Shown here: in pieces, positions 1 through 7,305 of the stretch
Layout: each line of letters begins with the position of its first letter
How positions within the stretch are numbered: position 1 is the first letter of the stretch
Assembly (NCBI GenBank): GCA_023248615.1
Contig: JAHFEI010000042.1
Span: 1-11,016, forward strand
DNA: 11,016 nt
Reading direction: 5' to 3'
Source of the DNA: Nitrospinales bacterium
GTDB lineage: Bacteria; Nitrospinota_A; UBA7883; JACRGQ01
Notes under the pieces: generated by a model
Database searches by the model: none
Seen by the model: only the letters and a program-made list of their open reading frames with translations
Told to the model about the DNA's origin: nothing
Translations under genes and position numbers: made by a program

Positions 1-7
1 CGGAGAG

Positions 8-688
8 GTGCGGCCTGCCACTAGGCCGGCAGATGTCCACCCGCTTTCTATGCCTCTTGAAAAATCCGGGAAATTGGAGCAGGAGAGGAATGCAGGAGAG
101 AAGATTCCCGATATCGAAGAGCTGGTACACAGCCACGAAGAAGCAAGAAAGGCGCAGAAACTGGATAAGTCCGCACAACGTCCTAAAACGTGGGTACTTT
201 TTCTAGCCATGTTGCTGTTCCCCTTCTTTTTCCATGCGGGGACGGAACTGTACATGTTGGGCAGGGTTGCTATCCTTTCGTCCTTTGGGATGTCGCGGTT
301 TGCGGGCAACCAGCCTGCTAATGCCGCGTTGCCGATGGATAAGAACGAGCAGGTTCTTAACAGCATGGCCACCATCATTGCAAACCAGCAAAAGCTTATA
401 GAGCAGGGGGGGAAGGTGGTGGTTATCCGCCCGGAATATCCCGGCACATACTCTTTCGATGCGGAAAAAGCGAAGATATACGAGCTAAGCGGGATTGATA
501 TGGACGATCCTGTTTCCGGGGCGGACAAGATATCGAAGATAAAATCCCCGGAACTGCTTCTCTCAATGGTGGAGTCGTTCGACAGGATTACTTTGAGCGC
601 GGCGCAGTCCAACACATCGGAGTTTCGCGTGAAAAATGCCGTGGAAAATAAAAGGCAGGCGCTCAAGAGGATACAGGAGCTAAAATAG
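8..688 (+). CDS. Unrecognised single-pass membrane protein, 5' end uncertain
   Basis: I do not recognise this protein. The reading frame has no stop between the left edge and 688, so the gene may begin outside the window. Inside it, a GTG at 8 and an ATG at 50 are possible starts; neither has a well-spaced Shine-Dalgarno sequence (the GGAGAG at 2-7 abuts the GTG). Counting from the ATG at 50 (212 aa), residues 1-45 are charged and probably helical, rich in Glu, Lys and Arg. Residues 47-63 are a very hydrophobic stretch with several Phe and Leu, a good single transmembrane segment. About 145 mostly soluble residues follow, ending in a Lys/Arg-rich tail, with no Cys pairs or catalytic motif I can name. 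It has no lipobox and no cleavable-looking signal peptide. It converges on the hox operon and is probably not co-regulated with it. It is likely a real gene because it is long, ATG-containing and has natural-looking composition, but its function is unknown. Confidence 0.6.
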   Translation: MRPATRPADVHPLSMPLEKSGKLEQERNAGEKIPDIEELVHSHEEARKAQKLDKSAQRPKTWVLFLAMLLFPFFFHAGTELYMLGRVAILSSFGMSRFAGNQPANAALPMDKNEQVLNSMATIIANQQKLIEQGGKVVVIRPEYPGTYSFDAEKAKIYELSGIDMDDPVSGADKISKIKSPELLLSMVESFDRITLSAAQSNTSEFRVKNAVENKRQALKRIQELK

Positions 689-741
689 CCCGCCCATCGC
701 GCTTCCTCCAACTCGCCCAATGTTTACACGACCAAACCGGT

Positions 742-765
742 TTCCGGTGTCTCCGTGACTCTGTG
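742..765 (-). repeat. Degenerate 8-bp tandem repeat with hairpin after hoxW
   Basis: Read on the minus strand just after the hoxW stop, three consecutive octamers start with CAC: CACAGAGT (765-758), CACGGAGA (757-750) and CACCGGAA (749-742). The last unit overlaps a small perfect hairpin, ACCGG-TTT-CCGGT (736-748). Similar CACAGAG/CACGGAG strings are, from memory, scattered between genes in a range of bacterial genomes. The hairpin lies between two converging genes, but neither strand has a T-run after it, so I do not call it an intrinsic terminator. The rest of 689-777 shows nothing I can name. Confidence 0.4.
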
Positions 766-777
766 GTTTATCGTCCA

Positions 778-1266
778 TCAGGCTCCATTTGGGCGGTATT
801 CCGGGTAGGAGTTGCCGAGCCACCCCTCGGATTGGACTGTCTTCAGTATAAACTCAAAGGCCGCCTCAAGGTTTGTTTTTGCATGTTCGGACAGGCGTTC
901 CCCGAACTCGCCGAACTCGTAGCCCCGGATGCCGAGGACATAAGCTTTGGTTTTGGCGTGGAACATGGTTTGGGCTATGAAGAGGACGGTATCCGGCGAC
1001 AGGCTGTGGCTACTGAAATTCGGTTGGTGGATGCTCTGGATTTCGCTGAATGAGAATGGGGACTCCCCCCTTATTGCAGAATCGGCAAAAATCACCGCAT
1101 CGTAGTTTGCGATTTCGTGTGCATGTTCCACCACGAGTTGGTAATCAACCTCGACCGACAACCCCCTTACGGAACGCGCCTCAATTTTAGCGGCAAGCGC
1201 CGGTCCCAAGCCGTCATCCGTCCGCCCCGGATTGCCGTAACCTATCAGGATGATTTTTGGGGGCAT
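778..1266 (-). CDS. hoxW: [NiFe] hydrogenase maturation endopeptidase HoxW
   Basis: This 162-aa protein belongs to the HycI/HybD/HoxW family (peptidase M52). These cytoplasmic proteases remove the C-terminal tail of the hydrogenase large subunit once nickel is in place. The N-terminus carries the family signature GYGNPGRTDDGLG (residues 9-21). By alignment in the head with HybD and HycI, the nickel-sensing ligands are an acidic residue at D18 (or D17), D62 in the FADS motif, and H87 in a Ser-His-Ser-Leu-Ser-Pro stretch. All three are present, so the enzyme should be active. The ATG lies only 4 bases after the hoxH stop and has no well-spaced Shine-Dalgarno sequence, so translation is probably coupled to hoxH. 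It is the last gene of the operon, and its substrate is almost certainly the HoxH encoded next to it. The tie to HoxW rather than another M52 member rests mainly on this context. Confidence 0.93.
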   Translation of the reverse strand: MPPKIILIGYGNPGRTDDGLGPALAAKIEARSVRGLSVEVDYQLVVEHAHEIANYDAVIFADSAIRGESPFSFSEIQSIHQPNFSSHSLSPDTVLFIAQTMFHAKTKAYVLGIRGYEFGEFGERLSEHAKTNLEAAFEFILKTVQSEGWLGNSYPEYRPNGA

Positions 1267-1270
1267 GGAA

Positions 1271-2710
1271 TCACAGGTATTGGCCTTTCCTGTCCACCAG
1301 GTTTCCCTCGGGGCCGTACATCTCTATTTCCATCGGCATCTTCCCAATTGCGTGGGTTGCGCAAGACAGGCATGGGTCGTAGGAGCGTACGGCCACTTCA
1401 ACATGGTTAAGCATCCCCTCCGTGATTTTCGGCTTCACGGAAATATGTTCCTGGGCAACATTCCTGATGGCGCGGTTCATGGCCTCGTTATTGTTCGTGG
1501 TGGAAACTATCAGGTTGCAAAATGTGACCTGGTCGTTTTCGTTGACCTTGAAGTGGTGGAAAAGCGTCCCACGCGGAGCTTCAATAACGCCAATACCTTC
1601 TTCTGCGCGGTCTCCGCGAACCAACAGGTCGGTGCCTTGGAGGTCAGGGTCATTCAGCAATTTTTCGATATTTTCCACGCAGTGTAGTGTTTCTATCATG
1701 CGGGACCAATGGTAGGCCAGCGTCATATGGTTGGGGTTGCCGTTGGTAAGGCTTTTGAACTCCTGCAAGGCCTTGCCCGCTTCCGGGGTATCTATGAACC
1801 CGCAGGTGTTCATGCGCGATAGCGGCCCCACGCGATACCACCCGTCGATATGTCCGCGGGACTTGATGAACGGGAACTTCATGTACGACCAGGACTTGAC
1901 CTCTTCCATGATGTAATCGTTGTACTGTCGGGAATCAACTTGGTCGAAGATAATGTTTCCCCCAGCGTCAATTGCCCTCAGGTTCCCGTTATATAAATCC
2001 AGCGCTCCGTCCTCTCGCACCAGGGAAAGGTGGCTGGAATTGAAGGTCGCAAAAGCCCTAACCGCATCAAGGTTTTCGAGCGTATATTTTTTTGCGATAT
2101 CCAGCGCGGAGCGCACCCATTTTTTCATCTGGTCAATGTCGCGCAGGAAAACGTCCCTTTCCTCAATGGAGAGGTTTTTACTCACCCCGCCCGGCACGGA
2201 GCCGGTGCCGTGGATTTTTTTCCCTGCGGTTGCCTTTATAATCTCCTGCCCGAATTTACGCATCATGACGGCCTGTACCGCCAGCTCCGGCATCTTTTCT
2301 ATGATGCCGAGCACGTTGCGGGATTCCGGGGCGGAGCCGAAACCGAACAGCAGGTCTGGGGAACACAGGTGGAAAAAGTGCAGTACATGGCTTTGCATTA
2401 TCTGTCCGTAATGCATTAGCCTGCGTATTTTTTCCGCAGTGGGGGTAAGCCTTTTGGCTCCCACTACCATATCCATAGCCTTGGAAGCCGCCAGGTGATG
2501 GCTTACGGGGCAGATGCCGCAAAGCCTTTGGACTATGACAGGGACTTCCCAGTAGGGACGCCCGCAGATAAAGCGTTCAAACCCGCGGAACTCGACAACA
2601 TGGAGCCTGGCCTCGCGCACGTTGTTGTGGTCATCAAGGTGGATGGTTACTTTCCCATGCCCTTCAACCCTTGTTATCGGCTCAATCTCAATGACTCTGG
2701 TTTTCGACAT
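1271..2710 (-). CDS. hoxH: NAD-reducing [NiFe] hydrogenase large subunit HoxH
   Basis: This is the catalytic subunit (479 aa) that binds the Ni-Fe(CN)2CO centre and activates H2. The N-terminus has the family's RVEGH motif (residues 14-18). The L1 motif RLCGICPVSHH gives active-site cysteines C64 and C67. The L2 motif DPCLSCATH near the C-terminus gives C447 and C450, ending at H453. A 26-residue tail follows H453, which is the expected cleavage point for HoxW. The DPCLSCATH form and the diaphorase genes upstream place it in group 3d rather than with membrane uptake enzymes. The frame reaches a TTG at 2716, but I chose the ATG at 2710 because a GGAG (2722-2719) sits 8 bases before it. Length is close to the roughly 490 aa of the R. 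eutropha protein. No key residue is missing. It works with HoxY as the hydrogenase module in the cytoplasm. Confidence 0.97.
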   Translation of the reverse strand: MSKTRVIEIEPITRVEGHGKVTIHLDDHNNVREARLHVVEFRGFERFICGRPYWEVPVIVQRLCGICPVSHHLAASKAMDMVVGAKRLTPTAEKIRRLMHYGQIMQSHVLHFFHLCSPDLLFGFGSAPESRNVLGIIEKMPELAVQAVMMRKFGQEIIKATAGKKIHGTGSVPGGVSKNLSIEERDVFLRDIDQMKKWVRSALDIAKKYTLENLDAVRAFATFNSSHLSLVREDGALDLYNGNLRAIDAGGNIIFDQVDSRQYNDYIMEEVKSWSYMKFPFIKSRGHIDGWYRVGPLSRMNTCGFIDTPEAGKALQEFKSLTNGNPNHMTLAYHWSRMIETLHCVENIEKLLNDPDLQGTDLLVRGDRAEEGIGVIEAPRGTLFHHFKVNENDQVTFCNLIVSTTNNNEAMNRAIRNVAQEHISVKPKITEGMLNHVEVAVRSYDPCLSCATHAIGKMPMEIEMYGPEGNLVDRKGQYL

Positions 2711-2718
2711 TTTCAATT

Positions 2719-2722
2719 CTCC
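2719..2722 (-). promoter_or_regulatory. Shine-Dalgarno of hoxH
   Basis: GGAG on the minus strand, 8 bases before the ATG at 2710. It favours this ATG over the in-frame TTG at 2716, which lies only 2 bases from it. Confidence 0.7.
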
Positions 2723-2734
2723 AAAGGTGCATTT

Positions 2735-3292
2735 CTAGTCAAATTTAATTATCTCGCCGGGCAAATCTGATGGATTCCCGCTTAAGAGAGCGACTATTGT
2801 CTGCCATAGGACATCGCCCGAAGGGGGGCAACCGGGGATATGGTAATCCATCTTTACTACCTCGGAGCAGGTGTAAACCTTATCGAGGATTAATGGTAGC
2901 GCAGGGTCGTTAGGTATATCGTTAGCCGGGTTATACACGTACGGGCTGTTCAGGTATGCCGTTTCCAGGCACTCCCTCAGCGGGTCATCGGAATGCATTA
3001 TGGCATTTCGCATCACCGGTAGCCCTCCCATCACGGCACACTGGCCCACGCCAACCAGCACATCGCAGTTCTTCCGGAAATCCCGCAACGTATGGACGTT
3101 TTCCTCGTTGCAACAGCCTCCCTCAACAAACCCTATGTCGCAACGGGCCCTGAATTTTTTAAAATCGTTAATAGGGCTCCTGTCGAATTCCACAAGCTTC
3201 ACCAGTTCCAAAATCCGCTCGTCTATGTCCAGCAAAGACATGTGGCAACCGAAACATCCGGCCAGCGAAACAGTAGCTATCCTTTTTTTCAT
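2735..3292 (-). CDS. hoxY: NAD-reducing [NiFe] hydrogenase small subunit HoxY
   Basis: This small subunit (185 aa) pairs with HoxH and holds the single [4Fe-4S] cluster next to the NiFe site, passing electrons toward HoxU and HoxF. The cluster ligands are visible in the usual order: C13 and C16 in LAGCFGCHMS, C85 in GVGQCAVMGG, and C155 in PGCPPSGD. Further cysteines occur in EGGCCNEE (C60, C61). There is no twin-arginine signal and no C-terminal domain for medial and distal clusters, as expected for the short cytoplasmic type. It is about 20 residues shorter than the R. eutropha protein as I recall it, mainly at the N-terminus. The ATG has a strong GGAGAGG (3305-3299) 6 bases upstream. It follows hoxU by 19 bases and precedes hoxH by 24 bases. 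Confidence 0.96.
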   Translation of the reverse strand: MKKRIATVSLAGCFGCHMSLLDIDERILELVKLVEFDRSPINDFKKFRARCDIGFVEGGCCNEENVHTLRDFRKNCDVLVGVGQCAVMGGLPVMRNAIMHSDDPLRECLETAYLNSPYVYNPANDIPNDPALPLILDKVYTCSEVVKMDYHIPGCPPSGDVLWQTIVALLSGNPSDLPGEIIKFD

Positions 3293-3311
3293 GCTTTACC
3301 TCTCCAGACTT

Positions 3312-4016
3312 TCAGGAGTCCTCAACCTTTGTTCCGGCAGGATGCAAATCGAACCTGCGTTTCCCGATTGGGTCGAAGAATCCAGCCCTTTTTTGGATAA
3401 TGCACCCGACCGGACAGGTTCCAAGGGCAACCGCCTTATCGTGTATATCCACGTTGGTTTGCGCCAGGTTCTTTCCGTTTACGCCCACCTGCTTATTAAT
3501 CCCGCGCCCAATGTAACCGAACACGTTTTTATGGTCCAACTGTATCGAGGCCCTGATGCAACGTCCGCATCTTATGCAACGGTTCGTATCCAGCATCACA
3601 TCCGGGTGGGACGCATCTACCGGGCGGACAGGCTGTAAATATGGGTACTTGTCGGGCTGTAAAATTCCAAGCTGGTACGCCAGGTTCTGCAGTTCGCACC
3701 TGCCGCTGGCCTCGCAACACGGGCACAGGTGGTTTCCCTCGTGGAAAAGCATCCGCACAAGGTCTCGCCGGTAGTTCCGTATTTCAAGGGTGTCATTTTC
3801 CACTTCCATCCCGTCCGCCACCGGCTGTGTGCAGGATGCGGCTGTCCTGCCGTTGACCTTAACTGTGCATACCCGGCAACTTCCCTGTGGTTCAAGCCCT
3901 TCGACATCGCAAAGGCGCGGAATGTGTATTCCGGCATCGTCGGCGGCCTGCATGATTGTTTGTCCGGGTTTCCCCTTTATTTCAGCGCCGTCTATCCTGA
4001 TTATAATTTTGTCCAC
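3312..4016 (-). CDS. hoxU: NAD-reducing hydrogenase diaphorase Fe-S subunit HoxU
   Basis: This electron-transfer subunit (234 aa) resembles the N-terminal part of complex I NuoG and links HoxY to HoxF. An N-terminal ferredoxin-like domain binds [2Fe-2S] through C36, C47, C50 and C62. Next comes the NuoG-like histidine/cysteine region with C98, C101 and C107 and nearby H92 and H96. A last [4Fe-4S] site has C147, C150 and C153 (CIRCGRC) and C201 in TCPVG. The Ser after CIRA in place of a fourth clustered Cys is what I recall for HoxU, where the CPVG cysteine closes the site. Extra cysteines C100 and C205 lie beside ligands and may be idle. Translation starts at GTG 4016, backed by GGAGAG 6 bases upstream; the nearby ATG at 4029 is out of frame. 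The length matches the R. eutropha protein. Confidence 0.96.
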   Translation of the reverse strand: MDKIIIRIDGAEIKGKPGQTIMQAADDAGIHIPRLCDVEGLEPQGSCRVCTVKVNGRTAASCTQPVADGMEVENDTLEIRNYRRDLVRMLFHEGNHLCPCCEASGRCELQNLAYQLGILQPDKYPYLQPVRPVDASHPDVMLDTNRCIRCGRCIRASIQLDHKNVFGYIGRGINKQVGVNGKNLAQTNVDIHDKAVALGTCPVGCIIQKRAGFFDPIGKRRFDLHPAGTKVEDS

Positions 4017-4022
4017 GATCCG

Positions 4023-4028
4023 CTCTCC
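4023..4028 (-). promoter_or_regulatory. Shine-Dalgarno fixing the GTG start of hoxU
   Basis: GGAGAG on the minus strand, 6 bases before GTG 4016. The closest ATG (4029) is out of frame with HoxU, so this site is the main support for a GTG start. Confidence 0.7.
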
Positions 4029-4090
4029 ATCTTAAGCAAACCACTTAACAACCGCTTTCCCATTGCCGCAAACTGCCGGATGCCAAGCCG

Positions 4091-5926
4091 TCAATCGGCT
4101 TCATCTTCGTAAACCGGGTCATATATCATCGATGTGCGTTTGGCCAGCCTCCTGGATTCATCAAGGGCTTTTTGGATGTTAAAGCTGGCTTGAAAGCCGT
4201 CCTTACTTTCTTTCAGGTGCGAAGAGTAAACGAGGGGGAACCGCTCAATGGAATTCAAAATGGATTTTGGGGCCGAACTGCCCAAACCACAGCGGCTCGT
4301 CATCATTATGGTTTTGCAGAGGTCTTTTAAGTAGCCCAAGTCGGCATCTTCCGCAAAACCGTGCATGACCTTTTGTATCCGTTCGCGCAGGAATACGATT
4401 CCAATGCGGCACGGCGTGCAGTATCCGCAACTCTCATCGGCAAAAAATTCCAGGAAGTAATCCACAATGGCAAGCACGTTCCGGTGGGAACTGAAGACCA
4501 TTACGGCTCCGCCGGTAGCGGCATCCGAAAAGCAGATTTTCCGCCCGAACGAGGTGCGGCCAACCATCTCGCCGCTGGCTCCGCCAACTTGCACAATAGC
4601 GGGGTCATCGGCTTCCACCATTTTCAGCAATTCGTCTATCCCAATGCCGTATGGCACTTCGTATATTCCAGGCTTCGCGCAGTCTCCGCACACGCTAAGC
4701 AATTTTGTGCCATGGCTTGCCTTCGTCCCGATCCCGGCGAACCAGCTGGCGCCCTTATCCAGAATACGGGCAATGCAACAAAACGTTTCCACGTTGTTCA
4801 CCGCCGTAGGTTTCGACAGGTACCCCTTTTCGACCGGGAAAGGCGGGCGGTTTTTCGGCTCTCCCCGCAACCCTTCGCAGGAACTGATTAGCGCGCTTTC
4901 CTCTCCGCAGATGTAGGCGCCTGCCCCAAGCTGGATTCTTATGTCGAAATCAAACCCTTTCTTCCCGCGCACATCCTTGCCCAGAAGTCCGGTTTTACGC
5001 CTGTTTTCCAGCACGCTTTCCAGGAAGGGGCGAAGGTAGGCGTATTCCGCCCGTAGGTATAAGATGCCGCTGTTGCTTCCTATAGCGTACGCGGCGATGG
5101 TCATCCCTTCAAAAACTAGGGATGCGCGTTCGGTCAAAAGTACGCGATCCTTGAAAGTTCCAGGCTCCCCCTCATCGGCGTTACATATTATGAAACGCTG
5201 GGTGGCTTCGGTCTTTTGCGCCAACCTAAGTTTTTCACCTGTGGGAAAACCGGCTCCGCCACGCCCCCTCAATCCTGAGTCGGTTATCGCTTGTATAACG
5301 TCCAGTGAGGCTTTTTTAAGGGCATTATCCAGCCCCGCTTCGGCAGGGATGCCATCGGCAAGCAGTACCTCGCCTTTTTGCCTGATATTGTTTTGCACCA
5401 TGGCATTTACAAGCTTGTGGGCGTTATTGCCGTCTCCGCACTTTGTTACCAGTTTCGATGGGTCCAGAGTCTTTTTCAACTGCCTCGCCGTCTCCCTAGC
5501 AGAGTCCGGGGTGAGGTTGGTAACAACGACATTGTTTATCAGCGCCGCCGGAGCCTGGTCGCTCATGCCGATGCAAGGCGTGTACTCCAGCGAGAAATTT
5601 AGGTCGGGCGATGTTTCTCCAATCCCGATTCCCAACTCCTCGGAAAAGATATCCGCAATCCGCTCTATCCCCGCATGCCGGTCGATGATGTCATCGCAGA
5701 GGCGGATAATAATTTTGCCTTTTTGCCTATCCGAAAAGAAAGAGTAAAAAGAGACAAGCCCCTCTATCTCCACCCGGTGGGATTTAATCTCGGAGGCAAT
5801 AAGACCCATCGCCTCTTCATTGATACAGCCGAGGCTATTTTGGACTTCCCACAGGATGTCTATAAGCCGACCCCGGTCATTCCCGTACTTTTTGCATGCC
5901 TGCTTGATTGTCGGAATGATATCCAT
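4091..5926 (-). CDS. hoxF: NAD-reducing hydrogenase diaphorase subunit HoxF (NuoE-NuoF fusion)
   Basis: This 611-aa subunit holds FMN and the NAD(H) site and exchanges electrons between H2 oxidation and NAD+. It is a NuoE-like thioredoxin-fold domain (about residues 1-130) fused to a NuoF-like domain. NuoF landmarks are GRGGAGFPTG (about 221-230) and NADEGEPGTFKDR (about 249-261) for FMN and NADH, GAGAYICGEESAL (about 334-346), and [4Fe-4S] ligands C500, C503, C506 and C546. In the NuoE-like part only C77 and C118 remain of the usual four [2Fe-2S] ligands; the other positions are Asp (82) and Ser (122), so that cluster is probably absent. I recall the same substitutions in R. eutropha HoxF. 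The frame extends to a TTG at 5968, but the ATG at 5926 has GGAGA 10 bases upstream and gives a length near the family's 600. It is the first gene of the operon; a 74-base gap with nothing notable separates it from hoxU. Confidence 0.96.
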   Translation of the reverse strand: MDIIPTIKQACKKYGNDRGRLIDILWEVQNSLGCINEEAMGLIASEIKSHRVEIEGLVSFYSFFSDRQKGKIIIRLCDDIIDRHAGIERIADIFSEELGIGIGETSPDLNFSLEYTPCIGMSDQAPAALINNVVVTNLTPDSARETARQLKKTLDPSKLVTKCGDGNNAHKLVNAMVQNNIRQKGEVLLADGIPAEAGLDNALKKASLDVIQAITDSGLRGRGGAGFPTGEKLRLAQKTEATQRFIICNADEGEPGTFKDRVLLTERASLVFEGMTIAAYAIGSNSGILYLRAEYAYLRPFLESVLENRRKTGLLGKDVRGKKGFDFDIRIQLGAGAYICGEESALISSCEGLRGEPKNRPPFPVEKGYLSKPTAVNNVETFCCIARILDKGASWFAGIGTKASHGTKLLSVCGDCAKPGIYEVPYGIGIDELLKMVEADDPAIVQVGGASGEMVGRTSFGRKICFSDAATGGAVMVFSSHRNVLAIVDYFLEFFADESCGYCTPCRIGIVFLRERIQKVMHGFAEDADLGYLKDLCKTIMMTSRCGLGSSAPKSILNSIERFPLVYSSHLKESKDGFQASFNIQKALDESRRLAKRTSMIYDPVYEDEAD

Positions 5927-6003
5927 GTTCGTGTTGTCTCCAACCGAATTTTTAGAAATGGAACCCAACCGCCTCGCAATTAGTGTAACAGGATTTGGCG
6001 CAA

Positions 6004-6009
6004 ATTATA
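6004..6009 (-). promoter_or_regulatory. Candidate -10 element of the hox operon promoter
   Basis: A perfect TATAAT on the minus strand, about 78 bases before the hoxF ATG, would give a leader of roughly 70 bases. No good -35 hexamer is found 16-18 bases upstream; that position falls in an A-rich tract (minus strand, about 6016-6035) that could serve as an UP element. The weak -35 suggests an activator, but I see no clear FNR-type palindrome or sigma-54 (GG-N10-GC) element in 5927-6078. The gap also shows no convincing terminator for the upstream export operon. Confidence 0.4.
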
Positions 6010-6078
6010 AGGGAGCTATTTTTATTTATTTTTTTGTGTGCGGGAGTGTGGCGCGTGGTCATGGAAGTTTTGTTTGAG

Positions 6079-7305
6079 CTACTCGTACCGAAGTGCATCT
6101 ATGGGGTTAAGCCGGGATGCCTTGTATGCAGGATAAAAGCCGAAGAAAATTCCCACCAGCACGGAGAACCCGAACGCCATGAATATTGACCATGCGGTAA
6201 TTATCGTGGGCCATCCCGCAAAATAGGTGAACAGCCAGCTTCCCCCCGCGCCAATCGCTATCCCTACCGCACCGCCGATGAGGGAAAGCGAAAGCGCCTC
6301 CACTATGAACTGGAAACGGATGTCGGATGTTTTTGCGCCGACCGACATGCGTATGCCTATCTCCCTCGTCCGCTCCGTAACCGATACCAGCATTATGTTC
6401 ATTATGCCTATTCCGCCCACAAGTAGCGATACGGATGCGATGGTGGAGAGGAGCGTGGTGAGTATTCCCACCGCCATTTCTGCGGACTGTATTATCGCCG
6501 TGAGGTTGCGTACCGTGAAATCATTATCCTGTTTGGGGCCTATATGGTGGCGTTGCTGTAGCAGGCTGGTGATATCCCGCTCGGCGGGTTCTAGGTCTTC
6601 AAAACTTTTAGCCTTTATGAATATGATGCTCACCAGGTTATAAAGCTGTGAGCCGAAGAGCCGTTTTTGCGCCGTGGTTATCGGTACGTATATCGTGTCG
6701 TCCTGGTCCTGCCCGGATGGGTTTTGTCCCTTTTTTTTCAACACACCTATCACGGCGAACGGCACGTTTTTAATCCGCACTGTCTGCCCGACAGGGTTCA
6801 TGCCGAAGAACAGGTTATTGGCGACCGTCTGCCCCAACATGCAGACTTTCGTCGCGCTTCGCACATCTTCCCACCCGAACGGCCTTCCCGCCGATACGCC
6901 CCAATCCCGTATGTCGAGCATGTTGGGTGTTGTGCCCATCACGAGGGTAGACCAGTTCTGGTTGCCGTAAACCACTTGAAGGGCTTTGTTCACCAGCGGC
7001 GCGGCGTCCTTCACTCCGCTACATTCCGTGCGTATCGCTTCCGAGTCTTCTACGGTGAGGGTGGATTGCGTTCCCGCACCCATGCTGTGCCCGCCCGCCG
7101 TAGCGGCTCCGGGAAAGGCAATCAAAAGGTTGCTACCGATGGAGGCCATCTGCTCGGATATCTTTTGGCCCGCGCCGGTTCCTACAGCCATCATGGTGAT
7201 AACCGAGCCGACGCCGATAATCATACCCAGCATGGTCAGCGCAGAGCGCATCTTGTTCACCACAAGCGCCCTTAGGGAAATCCTTACGGTGGAGGGGATA
7301 TTTAT
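6079..7305 (-). CDS. MacB-like ABC transporter permease
   Basis: This permease belongs to the MacB/FtsX-like group that drives export across the envelope by mechanical transmission rather than by a classic channel. One transmembrane helix near the N-terminus (the LTMLGMIIGVGSVITMMAVG region) is followed by a large periplasmic domain. Three more helices lie in the last third, with the family's loop RTREIGIRMSVGAK and the ending YPAYKASRLNPIDALRYE. The start is unclear. The stretch reading TVRISLRALVVNKMRS matches the family N-terminus but has no ATG before it; it reads back to ATA 7305, which overlaps the ATPase stop in an ATAA arrangement and gives 408 aa. The rival start is GTG 7263 (394 aa), with AAGGG 5 bases upstream. 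The ATPase is a separate gene here, unlike fused E. coli MacB. The substrate is unknown. Confidence 0.9.
   Translation of the reverse strand: MNIPSTVRISLRALVVNKMRSALTMLGMIIGVGSVITMMAVGTGAGQKISEQMASIGSNLLIAFPGAATAGGHSMGAGTQSTLTVEDSEAIRTECSGVKDAAPLVNKALQVVYGNQNWSTLVMGTTPNMLDIRDWGVSAGRPFGWEDVRSATKVCMLGQTVANNLFFGMNPVGQTVRIKNVPFAVIGVLKKKGQNPSGQDQDDTIYVPITTAQKRLFGSQLYNLVSIIFIKAKSFEDLEPAERDITSLLQQRHHIGPKQDNDFTVRNLTAIIQSAEMAVGILTTLLSTIASVSLLVGGIGIMNIMLVSVTERTREIGIRMSVGAKTSDIRFQFIVEALSLSLIGGAVGIAIGAGGSWLFTYFAGWPTIITAWSIFMAFGFSVLVGIFFGFYPAYKASRLNPIDALRYE

Noticed and set aside
736..748. ACCGG-TTT-CCGGT hairpin as a bidirectional terminator
   Set aside because: Stem is only 5 bp and neither strand has a T-tract after it; kept only as part of the repeat description.
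3000..3638. Long plus-strand open frame (212 codons) opposite hoxY and hoxU
   Set aside because: It lies entirely antisense to two well-identified genes, crosses their boundary, has no recognisable motif, and reads as an opposite-strand artefact.
5927..5968. TTG start at 5968 for hoxF
   Set aside because: The 14 extra residues are not typical of the family and the TTG lacks a well-spaced Shine-Dalgarno sequence; ATG 5926 has GGAGA upstream.
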